This document shows, one piece after another, positions 26,121 through 34,348 of a DNA stretch of 64,000 nt; position 1 is the stretch's first letter; every line of letters starts with the position of its first letter. The notes beneath the pieces are model-generated. The model was not told where the DNA came from and did not search any database. It saw nothing but the letters and a program-made list of their open reading frames with translations. Source of the DNA: Candidatus Nitrosocosmicus franklandus (lineage in GTDB: Archaea > Thermoproteota > Nitrososphaeria > Nitrososphaerales > Nitrososphaeraceae). The position numbers and the translations under genes are program-made. The stretch is taken from NCBI RefSeq assembly GCF_900696045.1, contig NZ_LR216287.1, positions 248,001 to 312,000 on the forward strand. The letters run 5' to 3'.

Positions 26121-26417
26121 ATGAAACGGTCTTTTTATTTAAACAGCAATAAAAAAATAACTTCTAAAGGCATTATGATGTTGATGCTCCTTCCTCTGTT
26201 TTTTATAAGTACTAGTGAAGGTATCAAATCAATAAATGCTAGCAGTGATGGAGATGTCAGTTGTTATGATAAAGGAATTATAGATGGCGAAGACCACCCA
26301 TTCAACCAGGGAATGTATAATAGATGTGGAGAAGATTATTATCATGGATTTTTACAAGGCTGTATGTCAGTAGAGGGAAACGATAGAGATATTTGTGAAA
26401 GCGCAACAGATGCTTAA
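26121..26417 (+). CDS. small secreted Cys-containing protein
   Basis: A 98-residue exported protein: basic N-terminus and hydrophobic signal segment (GIMMLMLLPLFFISTSEG) followed by a small domain with four cysteines (VSCYDKG, NRCGEDY, QGCMSV, DICESA) and a motif GIIDGEDHPFNQG seen in short exported archaeal proteins. A TATA-like ccataaatag (26089-26098) lies about 27 bases before ATG 26121. Unknown role. Confidence 0.65.
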   Translation: MKRSFYLNSNKKITSKGIMMLMLLPLFFISTSEGIKSINASSDGDVSCYDKGIIDGEDHPFNQGMYNRCGEDYYHGFLQGCMSVEGNDRDICESATDA

Positions 26418-26865
26418 GTCAGTTTCTGTTTCGCATAATGATACTATTTTAAATTTTTAAACCATGATCCGATCTGACATCGACTTAATCTCAGATCTAT
26501 TATAAATACCCAAAATACTCCAAATTGCCTGAAAAAGTACTAAACTTGAGATAAAAAGGGTTTTTTAAGGTACTTCAATAATTCTAAGACTTGCACCTTT
26601 CTGTCCACTGTTGGTTAGTAACTTATACTGACAATAACTATGACCGGAATAGTTGAGTTTTTAGGGCATTGTTCGTGTGCTAGTATTAGTCACTTCTGGA
26701 TGAGTTACGCCTCTATAACCTTCATCATTCCTAGTGGATAATGAGTCTTCTTTTTAAATTGGAGTTAAGAATTTACTATTGCTTTGACAATCCACTAATA
26801 AATACCCACATGTTAAAAAAGAAGGCTCAATATGCCATGTATGTTATGTCGTTATCGTTATCATT
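26418..26865. other. spacer with a possible gene relic
   Basis: About 450 bases. On the minus strand at 26661-26750 a stop-bounded 30-codon frame contains EGYRGVTHPEVT, resembling [12 protein letters not shown] of the collagen-like protein C-terminus at 28023-28859. It may be the tail of a deleted relative. Nothing else is recognised. Confidence 0.3.
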
Positions 26866-27243
26866 TTAATCAAATCTATCATAACATGGTCGATCTCCAC
26901 TATCATCTAAATCACAATATATATTGCCATTACATCCATCTGAACCTTCTGAACAATCATATTCAGAACTACCTGCGGTAGCGGCCTCATAAGCCGCATA
27001 TCCTGCGTAATAACCATTCATAAATTCACTAGTATGAAATTCCGGTCCTTTTCCAGGTTGGTTGATGTATCGTTCTGATGGATAGAATAGTTGTGCATCC
27101 TCATAACCATGATCAAATCCAGATTCGTACGGGCTCTTACTGGATGCTAATGCAGATCCAGGAATGGATATGAAAAGAACTGCAAGGATGCCAAAAATCA
27201 GATAGTTATATTCAACACGGCATTTTTTTCTGTAATAATTCAA
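26866..27243 (-). CDS. small secreted acidic Cys-containing protein
   Basis: A 125-residue exported protein: signal peptide (about 10-33, YLIFGILAVLFISIPGSALA), then a Tyr/Gly-rich domain (ESGFDHGYEDAQLFYPSERY, MNGYYAGYAAYEAA) and an acidic tail with five cysteines (DCSEGSDGCNGNIYCDLDD onward), possibly metal binding. The start is TTG 27243; minus-strand aaaatatataaat about 25 bases upstream fits. It shares the Gly-Tyr style of the secreted protein at 26121. Confidence 0.65.
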   Translation of the reverse strand: MNYYRKKCRVEYNYLIFGILAVLFISIPGSALASSKSPYESGFDHGYEDAQLFYPSERYINQPGKGPEFHTSEFMNGYYAGYAAYEAATAGSSEYDCSEGSDGCNGNIYCDLDDSGDRPCYDRFD

Positions 27244-27580
27244 TAGTAAAGTTGTAAGGCAGATTTATATATTTTTTCCTATTTTGGAATTCATTATCAA
27301 TTATGTCCATAAGGACAAAACGGTCTCGTATCCATACCATGGCAACCGTGGCTCCCGAGGGGATATCATTAAATATTCACATACGATAAACTCTTCTTCT
27401 TCAAGTGTTGTTCCTGTGGATGACTGGATGAAAGACCTTTTTGAAATTATTGGAGATGTGATTGCTACTGTAATTCGAGGTTGGAAAATGAAATGTACTA
27501 TCAATTACACTTTGCTGTGCATACCTTATAGTTCGAAACATCCAATCTCCGAATGAATTTATGAAAGTGAATAAAGAAAT
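27244..27580. other. spacer with uncertain overlapping frames
   Basis: About 340 bases. It carries the promoter of the preceding minus-strand gene. Opposed frames at 27284-27556 (plus) and 27301-27504 (minus) overlap; neither has a signal peptide, motif or good start context, so neither is accepted. Confidence 0.4.
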
Positions 27581-27838
27581 TTATTCAATGCTATTCCCTA
27601 TTTGATTTCTTAATATGCTTCCCTGTTCGGGACCATGCTTGTCAAGTAGCATAGTATGTGGGCCGAATGTCTGACTCGAGTTTTCCAGATCTTTGAAATT
27701 CCCTGGCAAGGTCGTTTGTAATTCGTTTAACACCTCTTTTCTATCTGTACTAACAGTCATAGATTCAGTATTGGTAATTGGATCATCATAATAACTCTCT
27801 TCAGTCGGGATTTTGATTAGCCTTAAATGAATATCCAT
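27581..27838 (-). CDS. hypothetical protein, 85 aa
   Basis: An 85-residue soluble-looking protein without recognised motif (begins MDIHLRLIKIPTEESYYDDP). Composition is normal for a coding frame and it lies on the same strand as its neighbours in the cargo region. No cysteine, membrane or signal features. Status moderately uncertain. Confidence 0.4.
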   Translation of the reverse strand: MDIHLRLIKIPTEESYYDDPITNTESMTVSTDRKEVLNELQTTLPGNFKDLENSSQTFGPHTMLLDKHGPEQGSILRNQIGNSIE

Positions 27839-28022
27839 TGGAATTGGATTAAATTAATAGCCATCAATCGGATTTGACTGAAACAGGAATTTATGCATCT
27901 TAAAACAAAATCAAAGCTACCAAGTATTATTAAATTGGCATATGCTCTAAGACCTAAAAAATGATAATTGTAAAAAATAGGGTTTTGGATTGTTGGATCT
28001 CTTTTCAATAGCTAAAAAAAAG

Positions 28023-28859
28023 TTAGGGATTTTGTATTTGTGGATTATATAGTATGTCTATTGTACATGACTTAGTCTCTTCTGGATGGATCACACCTGA
28101 ACAACCTTCACTATATTGAACATGGGCGGTATTGAGATTAATGAAGGCGTTCTTAGCTTTATGAATTACTTTGTAACTTCCAAATCCTAATGTTACCTCT
28201 GTTGGTTCAGACGTAGCTGGAAAAGCATCTGGCGATTGATGGTTCCCTTCAATGTGAATTGTATAAAAAGTTGAGTCTGCATTACCGCCATTAATGTTGT
28301 TGACATTGGCTATAACTATCACTTTCCCATACTGAACACCTTCTCCTGTATCACCTTTAGGCCCTTGTTCTCCCTGTGGTCCCGATGGTCCCTGTGGTCC
28401 CTGTGGTCCCTGTGGGCCTTGTGGTCCAGTTTCACCCTGTGGTCCTTGTGGTCCCTGAGTTCCAGTATCGCCTTTGTCTCCCTTTTCTCCCTGTGGCCCT
28501 TGTGGTCCCTGAGTTCCAGTATCGCCTTTGTCTCCCTTTTCTCCCTGTGGCCCTTGAGGTCCTTGTGGTCCCTGAGTTCCAGTATCGCCTTTGTCTCCCT
28601 TTTCTCCCTGTGGCCCTTGAGGTCCTTGTGGTCCCTGAGTTCCAGTATCGCCTTTGTCTCCCTTTTCTCCCTGTGGCCCTTGAGGTCCTTGTGGTCCCCT
28701 CAGCAAGTCCAATCCAGGGAGGTCTGCGAATTCATCAAGGTCAAAATCCACTGATATTGTGGCTAAGGCTTGGGGTATAAATCCCGTTATAACAGTGGAG
28801 AATACTACAGTAAATGTTATTAGAACAGATAACTTTATACTATAATTTGTCAAATTCAT
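28023..28859 (-). CDS. secreted collagen-like protein
   Basis: A 278-residue exported protein: signal peptide (about 1-33), short linker ([19 protein letters not shown]), then about 115 residues of uninterrupted Gly-X-Y triplets ([18 protein letters not shown] type) and a C-terminal globular domain of about 100 residues ([11 protein letters not shown] onward) with two cysteines ([16 protein letters not shown]). Gly-X-Y runs of this length form collagen triple helices; Lys-Gly-Asp charge pairs favour stability. Collagen-like proteins in bacteria and phages act as surface fibres or adhesins. The DNA repeats in 54- and 63-base units. Start ATG 28859. Confidence 0.88.
   Translation of the reverse strand: MNLTNYSIKLSVLITFTVVFSTVITGFIPQALATISVDFDLDEFADLPGLDLLRGPQGPQGPQGEKGDKGDTGTQGPQGPQGPQGEKGDKGDTGTQGPQGPQGPQGEKGDKGDTGTQGPQGPQGEKGDKGDTGTQGPQGPQGETGPQGPQGPQGPQGPSGPQGEQGPKGDTGEGVQYGKVIVIANVNNINGGNADSTFYTIHIEGNHQSPDAFPATSEPTEVTLGFGSYKVIHKAKNAFINLNTAHVQYSEGCSGVIHPEETKSCTIDILYNPQIQNP
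28349..28697 (-). repeat. 54/63-bp coding repeats of the collagen-like gene
   Basis: Four near-perfect DNA units encode [18 protein letters not shown] (54 bp) or the same plus one GPQ (63 bp), flanked by shorter GPQ triplets. The near identity of units at DNA level implies recent duplication or recombination, so copy number probably varies between strains. Confidence 0.85.
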
Positions 28860-29051
28860 TGTAATAGCAAAAATTAAGTATTTTTTACATTCGACTAAAA
28901 AACATATGAAATTAACATAAAAAATTATTATAAAAGATATTATATCTCGTCTCGATTGCTATTCTGAGACCGTATGTTCTAATAGAAGGACTGAAGATAG
29001 GTAAACCATAACCTTGAAAAACATTATGATTAATTGTAAATTTAACATACG

Positions 29052-29441
29052 ATGGAACAGCAGCAGAAAGAGGGAGAATTAAAAGGACCTATTGAAGTAT
29101 TTGAAAGGCTTTTTACAGAAAATGCTACAGCAAGAATTTTGGATTATTTCATATCACAAAGGTTTCAATCTTATTCGGCAGATCAAGTAGCTAAAGATTC
29201 AGAATTATCCAAGGAGATTGTGTCGGAAGCAATAGACCGACTTGAAAAAAGAGAAATTGTAAGACAAGATAAAAGATTAGAAAATATAAATAACAATGTT
29301 AACGAGACTGCGTATACATTATACGTTGAATCGATGACAGCTAATGTCCTTATTAGAGCTGCATTTGAGATAGCCAACGCTGAAAGGATCTCATCTGAAA
29401 AGCAAAACAGGGAAGAAAATGGACAGCAAAATATAATGTAG
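29052..29441 (+). CDS. winged-helix DNA-binding protein
   Basis: A 129-residue regulator. The segment ATARILDYFISQRFQSYSAD then QVAKDSELSKEIVSEAIDRL and EKREIVRQDKRL (about residues 26-80) gives the helices and wing of a MarR/DUF-type winged helix, followed by a long helix (MTANVLIRAAFEIANAERIS). Similar short proteins that start with GPIEVFERLF-type segments are common regulators in ammonia-oxidising archaea (from memory, not checked). It is divergent from the collagen-like gene, with 190 bases between. Confidence 0.75.
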   Translation: MEQQQKEGELKGPIEVFERLFTENATARILDYFISQRFQSYSADQVAKDSELSKEIVSEAIDRLEKREIVRQDKRLENINNNVNETAYTLYVESMTANVLIRAAFEIANAERISSEKQNREENGQQNIM

Positions 29442-29860
29442 AACTAAATCTGTTACCTCGATAACATCTAATTAAGAATTTTAAGAGTATGAAATACAAC
29501 CTTCTGTTTATACCATGATAGTGGTTCTTGTGGTGATTATGGTAATAGTGAACGATTTGTAGACCAATCATTGTTTCTTTGAAACGAGCATATTGAAAGC
29601 GTATTTCAAATCAATAGCATTTGGGTGATCACCAGGGGTAGATTAGCATCAAAATCTTTTCATTTACTCTACTCATTAACTTTATTGGATTAGGATACCG
29701 GAGCTTCATCCAGTTAGTTAAACTACAAAAAAGGTTTGCATATAATAACTCACTTATGGAAAAATTAGATTGGAAAGAATTATGGAGATAGATCTCAAGT
29801 TCCATAACTATGAATTAATATTTATATTCTCCATACTAAATAAAGGGACATATTATAATC
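29442..29860. other. spacer
   Basis: About 420 AT-rich bases between two plus-strand genes. A 72-codon minus-strand frame here is His/Arg/Phe-rich without motif and is rejected. TATA-like ttaatatttatatt (29816-29829) is near the next gene. Confidence 0.45.
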
Positions 29861-30685
29861 ATGACTATCTGTATTGGAGCTATAAGTAAAAACGATGATA
29901 AAACCAAGGAAAGTGCAGTTGTAGTATCTGACAGGATGGTCACTGTAGGATTGCCTCCAATTGAATTTGAACAGAAGTTATCAAAAAGTATTCAGATTAC
30001 ACAAAACTGTGTCGTGTCAATTGCAGGTTCTGCATTGGCCTTTTCGGACATTCTTAACGACGTTAGATCGAATCTTTCCGAAGGACAAAATTACAGTATC
30101 TCTCAGATTGCCGAAACAATAAGAAATTCATATACGAGAATTAGAAATAAGAAGATAGAAGAAGTAATCCTTTCAGGAATTGGAATGTCCTCAATTAGAG
30201 AATTTTTTGAAAGAAATATGACCTTGTCACAAAGTATAGTAAATAATGTTTTTGATGCATTTTCCAGATATAATTATGGACTCGTAATATTGGTAACAGG
30301 GACTGATATTAATGGTGCGCATGTATTAAGAATAGACAATCCGGGAACTATTCTGTCTTATGATAGTATAGGATATTGCGCCATTGGAATTGGAGAAATT
30401 CATGCAATGTCAACTTTTATTGCTAATGATTATTATCCTTATTTGGATCTCAACCATGTAGTAGCCTTATCTTATGAAGCAAAAAAACGAAGTGAAAAGG
30501 CCCAAGGAGTGGGACAACAAAGTGATTTGTTTATTATAAAGGATGGTAAATCAACAAAACTTACTGACGAACAAATTACGAATTTAAACAATATTTATGA
30601 TGCCCGCGCAGATCAAGAAAAAAAGGCTGTATCTAATATCGAGGAATCGATAAAAAACTTAAAAATTGACGACTTTTTTAATTAA
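29861..30685 (+). CDS. proteasome-like Ntn-hydrolase homologue
   Basis: A 274-residue protein with the layout of a proteasome-type Ntn hydrolase. After Met removal Thr2 (MTICIGAISK) would be the N-terminal nucleophile. SAVVVSDRMVT (about 19-29) gives the strand with the catalytic Asp, and EFEQKLSKSI (about 36-45) offers the Lys equivalent to proteasome Lys33. VVSIAGSALAFSDIL resembles the SxxGDxxD region, and SIGYCAIGIGEIHAMSTF resembles the later proteasome strand-Gly segment. A helical C-terminal extension follows. It is carried by the element; a related gene lies at 51878-52654. Substrate unknown. Confidence 0.75.
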   Translation: MTICIGAISKNDDKTKESAVVVSDRMVTVGLPPIEFEQKLSKSIQITQNCVVSIAGSALAFSDILNDVRSNLSEGQNYSISQIAETIRNSYTRIRNKKIEEVILSGIGMSSIREFFERNMTLSQSIVNNVFDAFSRYNYGLVILVTGTDINGAHVLRIDNPGTILSYDSIGYCAIGIGEIHAMSTFIANDYYPYLDLNHVVALSYEAKKRSEKAQGVGQQSDLFIIKDGKSTKLTDEQITNLNNIYDARADQEKKAVSNIEESIKNLKIDDFFN

Positions 30686-30810
30686 CGAAGTAAAAAATTT
30701 TTCTCTTCTTTTATCAAGGGATTATCCTTATTATCAGTATTAAAATTTATGAGTTCTTTATCTTGAGATTGCCTACGTAACAAAATTTCCTCCAACGTGT
30801 TCATGCCCAT
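30682..30810 (-). CDS. possible small protein, 42 aa
   Basis: ATG 30810 opens a 42-codon frame (MGMNTLEEILLRRQSQDKEL at the start, lysine-rich end) whose stop overlaps the end of the Ntn-hydrolase gene on the opposite strand. A TATA-like ttaaatatattaa on the minus strand lies about 26 bases upstream, supporting transcription. Amphipathic first half; function unknown. Confidence 0.35.
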   Translation of the reverse strand: MGMNTLEEILLRRQSQDKELINFNTDNKDNPLIKEEKNFLLR

Positions 30811-31427
30811 ACTATCATAATGTCTTTAATATATTTAACAACTCTCTTATGTTGACCCAAGGTTGATTTTGGTGCCGTTTATATTTCAGGGTTGTTATAT
30901 TGATTAAATAGAAGTTAATAAAATTTATACTATTAGAATTATTTTATACAGTGATTACTTACTATCTAGAACCAAAAGAAATGAACATCCGATGGTCTTG
31001 GTCGCTGTCGGTCCTAGCTCATTAGATAATTCTTCATCCCAAAAAGATTAGTTGTGCTCATGTTATTACTAGGTTGACTAGTCATAATAAAATCTATTGT
31101 ATCTCACAGATAGGGATTTTGCTTCTTGTTTTGTCACAATAATATAACTATCTATTTCAGGTTCCTCATGAGGTGTAATGAACTGAAATATCTATATATT
31201 TATGTGCATTTCAAATCGGACTTAATTCGCTTTACGGTCTACAAAATTACAATATAGCGAATAGGCATTTGTAATTATTTTTATGTTATTGGATAAATAA
31301 CTCATAGAGATTTACAATACAACTAATACTAGCTATTATTTTGTGCTTCTTAGATTAATATTTTTTAATCCCTAAGATCAGCACAAATAATATTAAGAAT
31401 AATACTATCTAGTTTAGAATTCGAGTA
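30811..31427. other. spacer
   Basis: About 620 bases without convincing frames. It contains the probable promoter of the small minus-strand frame at its left end and that of the YaaC-like gene at its right end (aataatattaagaataatac, 31386-31405). Confidence 0.45.
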
Positions 31428-32342
31428 TTGACTATTTCATTTTTGAATAACAAAAAACCATTTCGAAGTTTGCCACATAAGTGGGAAAAACAATATATCA
31501 TTTATACTAAAGATCCAATAAAAGAAATCTGGAATTCTTTACGGGATTTCACTAGTTATGAATATTTAAAGAGATTCCTAACTGATCGAATAGGCGATAG
31601 TGAAATAGATGAAATAATCAAACATAATTCAAAAGAGGTCTTGCATATAGGAGGACTCACCAATAATGTTGCTATTGAAAAAATACCTCTGTTTCAGAAT
31701 CTAATCAATCAGGCGAACGATTTCTATTTCGCATCGACTAATCTTCCATTATTGTCTCAACCAATTCTATTATTTTATTCATTTGAAACTTTGGCTCAGT
31801 TTCTCTTTCAATCCACGTATAACTTAAATAAAAAGAGGAAATATACACATGGGTTATACTATGACTCACAAAAACACATTCTAGAAGTTAAACAAGAAGG
31901 ACTATTTCAGGACTTTCACATTTCACATTCAAAAGGTATGATGAAGTGTCATTCGTTTGAACTAGAAGAAATAATTAACTGTGGTTCAATAAATCCCATA
32001 GAATTAGAATCCTATTCTGGAAAGTTGTATAGTCATAATATTACAGATACGAAAGGTGAAAATGTTTCATTGACAGAATTAGATAGGGAGTTTATGTTTA
32101 TATTTTCAATTTCTGTCCTTGCCCGTTATAATATCCTTGAGTGGGTTAAAATTTTGGACGGAACCAAATTAGATAATTTAGACGCAGATATTGGTATTTT
32201 TATTAGAAGATATATTAACACTACAAAGTTGATTTTTCCAATCCTCATCTTGAATGAATTAAGAAGAAAGAGCTGTTTCTTTTTTGAACCCGGACGATTT
32301 ATGGCAGATGAATGGGATAAATATGATGATAAGACAAAATAA
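31428..32342 (+). CDS. YaaC-like protein
   Basis: A 304-residue protein resembling the YaaC family of unknown function. The family-like segment PILLFYSFETLAQFLFQS (about 107-124) followed by THGLYY (about 135-140) and the late FIFSISVLARYNILEW match the usual pattern (YSxxxLxK...HGL...SxLaRYhP). Start is TTG 31428. It is the last gene of the element before the right attachment site. YaaC proteins have been seen near phage-defence genes, but no defence role is shown here. Confidence 0.65.
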   Translation: MTISFLNNKKPFRSLPHKWEKQYIIYTKDPIKEIWNSLRDFTSYEYLKRFLTDRIGDSEIDEIIKHNSKEVLHIGGLTNNVAIEKIPLFQNLINQANDFYFASTNLPLLSQPILLFYSFETLAQFLFQSTYNLNKKRKYTHGLYYDSQKHILEVKQEGLFQDFHISHSKGMMKCHSFELEEIINCGSINPIELESYSGKLYSHNITDTKGENVSLTELDREFMFIFSISVLARYNILEWVKILDGTKLDNLDADIGIFIRRYINTTKLIFPILILNELRRKSCFFFEPGRFMADEWDKYDDKTK

Positions 32343-32560
32343 AAATATTTTTTGAAAATTTTGTATAAATATAATCATTCAAAGAATAATGATTCTATTT
32401 TTAGGTAAGGTAATAAGTTGTACGATATATCAAAACTATAATTTCATTTGAGTTTAGAGTAAGATGCTTAACGCGTTTTTTCTCCTAGAGTAAGGCGCCA
32501 GGAGAGGGATCTGAATCCTCGAATATAATATAAGGTAAATGAAATACCAAGAAATTAGAT

Positions 32561-32593
32561 TTTAAATAATACAATCCCCAAGATAACCTAATG
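32561..32593 (+). promoter_or_regulatory. detached integrase promoter and ATG (circular form)
   Basis: tttaaata at 32561-32568 is centred about 26 bases before ATG 32591-32593. That ATG begins ATG GAT TCG AAT CCC and runs into the right repeat in exactly the reading frame the integrase uses through the left repeat (GTG GGT TCG AAT CCC). In an excised circle this promoter and start would precede the integrase directly. In the integrated state the frame continues into host DNA and stops after 28 codons. Confidence 0.72.
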
Positions 32594-32595
32594 GA

Positions 32596-32624
32596 TTCGA
32601 ATCCCACTCCCCGCGCTTATCTTG
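32596..32624 (+). repeat. attR, right attachment-site direct repeat
   Basis: Exact copy of 13584-13612. It holds the last 20 bases of tRNA-Ser plus 9 bases, with no tRNA body upstream; host sequence resumes to the right. This marks the distal end of the element. Confidence 0.92.
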
Positions 32625-32707
32625 TGGATTATATTATTTATCAAGAAAATGGAACTCATCAGATAGAAAACTACTAAAAATTATTATTTGACAACACTAT
32701 AGCTACA

Positions 32708-33297
32708 TTATTTTATATTGTCAAGTGGTTCCAAGTGCCGCCATGGCAGATTCACTAACATCTTTACAAAATTTTCATCAAAGTAGCTAGAGTCTGCTAA
32801 TTTGTTGATCCTCATATGCTCGAATATTTTGTTATGGATTTGATTAATGCAGTCAAGGTAGTGTGGTTTGCCTGTAATCTCGCTTTTGAAATCTTCTAAT
32901 TCTGCTAGAATTTCCTTGCATTTGGGGTTTAACGAATGAGGCTTTACAAAACTTGTTACTATTTTTCTATCAAATATCTTGGTTAATCCTATTTTTGCTC
33001 TTTCATCATCTTCAAATTCTCTAGGGTTTACTGGAGATAGATTGAAATGATCTGCATTTTTTACTTCGTTTTCAAGTATTGTTTTTGATTTGATTGATCC
33101 GTCTGCAAAAATATCTGAGCAAAAAAGAGTATTCTTAAGATATATTAAATAGAATTATCTTTGTAACTAGCGTATTCTGCAAAATCTTTCTTAGCAAATT
33201 GGATAATAGGTTTGCTTTTTCTCCACGTAAATGAAAAAATTCCAAAATGATAACACACAAGGTTGTCAAGATTGACATAATGTAGTATTTAATTATC
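32708..33297 (-). pseudogene. decayed gene adjacent to attR
   Basis: Two minus-strand frames read as one broken protein. The upstream part (33145-33297) gives VNLDNLVCYHFGIFSFTWRK and ends FAEYASYKDNS then a stop; the downstream part (32708 to about 33165) gives FCSDIFADGSIKSKTILENE and continues about 130 residues to a stop at 32708, with no start codon. A single frameshift near 33145-33165 would rejoin them. The family is not recognised. Lies in host DNA just outside the element. Confidence 0.5.
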
Positions 33298-33792
33298 AGA
33301 CTCCAAACATTCTTAATGTTCCTATCCTAAGTAGTTACTGTTTTAAAGGGGTTAGAGCATTCAAATCAGTATTCATTTTCTTCAATACTGTTTGATTATA
33401 TATTTGGATTACAATTTTTGCATTTAGTAAAAATACATTGATCCATCTATCGATATTTGTTTGAGCACCTAGAGTATCTTCTTAAAGTAATTGGACTTCC
33501 TAATAATGTTGGAATATTGACTTAAGTCATATGCAATTATGTGTCAGAATTGTTGTTTGTCTGGAAGATGATTATAAATTTAAAGGAATTATTTATTATT
33601 GGTGTTTTTCATTTGCTTCAATAAATAGGACAATAAAAATTATTATATTAGTAATTAAGATAATTCAAATATTTGTCATTATACGGTAAAATAGTGTAAA
33701 AATTGTTACAAATATAGGGCTTGTTGATAAAGAACACATAGGAATCAAAAAACCTAAAAACTAGAAAACACCAAGTAACAATAGAAAGTATA
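33298..33792. other. spacer
   Basis: About 500 AT-rich bases with no accepted frame. It may include the lost 5' end of the decayed gene to the left. Confidence 0.4.
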
Positions 33793-33984
33793 ATGAACGA
33801 TAAACAACAAGGAGCATTAGCCATAGTCCTGATTGCTTTCTTCATTATTGTAAATATTGCTGTCTCTACTCCAGCATTATCTGGTACTATGACACAACCT
33901 GCAGATCAAGCAGAATCTACACCAGAAAATGAAACTGCATCTGCTAATATGACTACTAGCGATATCAGTAATAATACTGGGTAG
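33793..33984 (+). CDS. short membrane-anchored or secreted protein, possibly truncated
   Basis: A 63-residue protein: hydrophobic helix (ALAIVLIAFFIIVNIAVSTP) then a Thr/Glu/Asn-rich tail (ENETASANMTTSDISNNTG). The frame stops at a TAG (33982-33984), but the same frame continues with a plausible segment (TKIYDPGKDVTTTQTHFW) to TAA 34039-34041. The protein may therefore be truncated by a nonsense mutation. Start ATG 33793. Confidence 0.5.
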   Translation: MNDKQQGALAIVLIAFFIIVNIAVSTPALSGTMTQPADQAESTPENETASANMTTSDISNNTG

Positions 33985-34179
33985 ACAAAGATATATGACC
34001 CTGGAAAAGATGTCACAACCACTCAAACCCATTTTTGGTAATCAATTCAAAACAGCTAAGCAATCCAAGGTGTCCGTTTTGGTTCTACAGGATTAAATTC
34101 AACATCTAACCCAAAGACAAAAGATCCCTTAGCAATAGCGTCAAATTATCTATCAACACTTTTTTTGGGACTAAAATAA
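33985..34179 (+). pseudogene. possible decayed 3' part of the gene at 33793
   Basis: After the in-frame TAG the frame carries IYDPGKDVTTTQTHFW to TAA 34041; in another frame, 34070-34179 reads GVRFGSTGLNSTSNPKTKDP and on to FLGLK then a stop. Together they look like the broken remains of a longer exported protein. Not a recognised family. Confidence 0.35.
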
Positions 34180-34348
34180 TCTTTCATTTCTGCCTTGCTC
34201 ATTTGGTTTTAGTAAAAGTCAAAGACATTTAATTTACTATTCATAATCTCTATGCATTTACACTATCAGGTTTAATCTAACATCTTTTTAAATAATTCAT
34301 AGAACCATTCTCGCTGCAGAGAATGAGAAACTTATGAATGACATATAG
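34042..34348. other. spacer, partly pseudogene
   Basis: About 300 bases; the left half contains the decayed fragment described at 33985-34179, the right half shows nothing recognisable. Confidence 0.35.

Larger units (their letters stand above)
13584..32624. mobile_element. integrated genetic element of about 19 kb in tRNA-Ser
   Basis: Bounded by a perfect 29-bp direct repeat (13584-13612 and 32596-32624), with one further mismatch and then five matching bases. The left copy completes the tRNA-Ser gene; the right copy is a free tRNA 3' fragment. Between them are a tyrosine integrase next to the tRNA, a divergent control region, a replication module (helicase-like protein plus archaeo-eukaryotic primase) and cargo. 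No capsid, portal, terminase or conjugative ATPase was recognised, so a plasmid-like integrative element is the best reading. The repeat and integrase are seen directly; mobility is inferred. Confidence 0.92.

Noticed and set aside
28365-28780. Plus-strand frames over the collagen-like gene (repeats of LWSLWSLW or VVPVVP type)
   Set aside because: Mirror frames of the Gly-X-Y repeat on the opposite strand; no start context, signal or family.
32482-32515. tRNA-like hairpins (tctcct...aggaga and gaggg-atctgaa-tcctc, loop with CTG) just before attR
   Set aside because: The second hairpin resembles an anticodon arm but there is no matching acceptor stem or T arm; could be a tRNA remnant but not supportable.
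13584-32624. Element as an integrated virus
   Set aside because: No capsid, packaging ATPase, portal or lysis gene could be recognised; plasmid-like element preferred, though unknown virion genes cannot be excluded.
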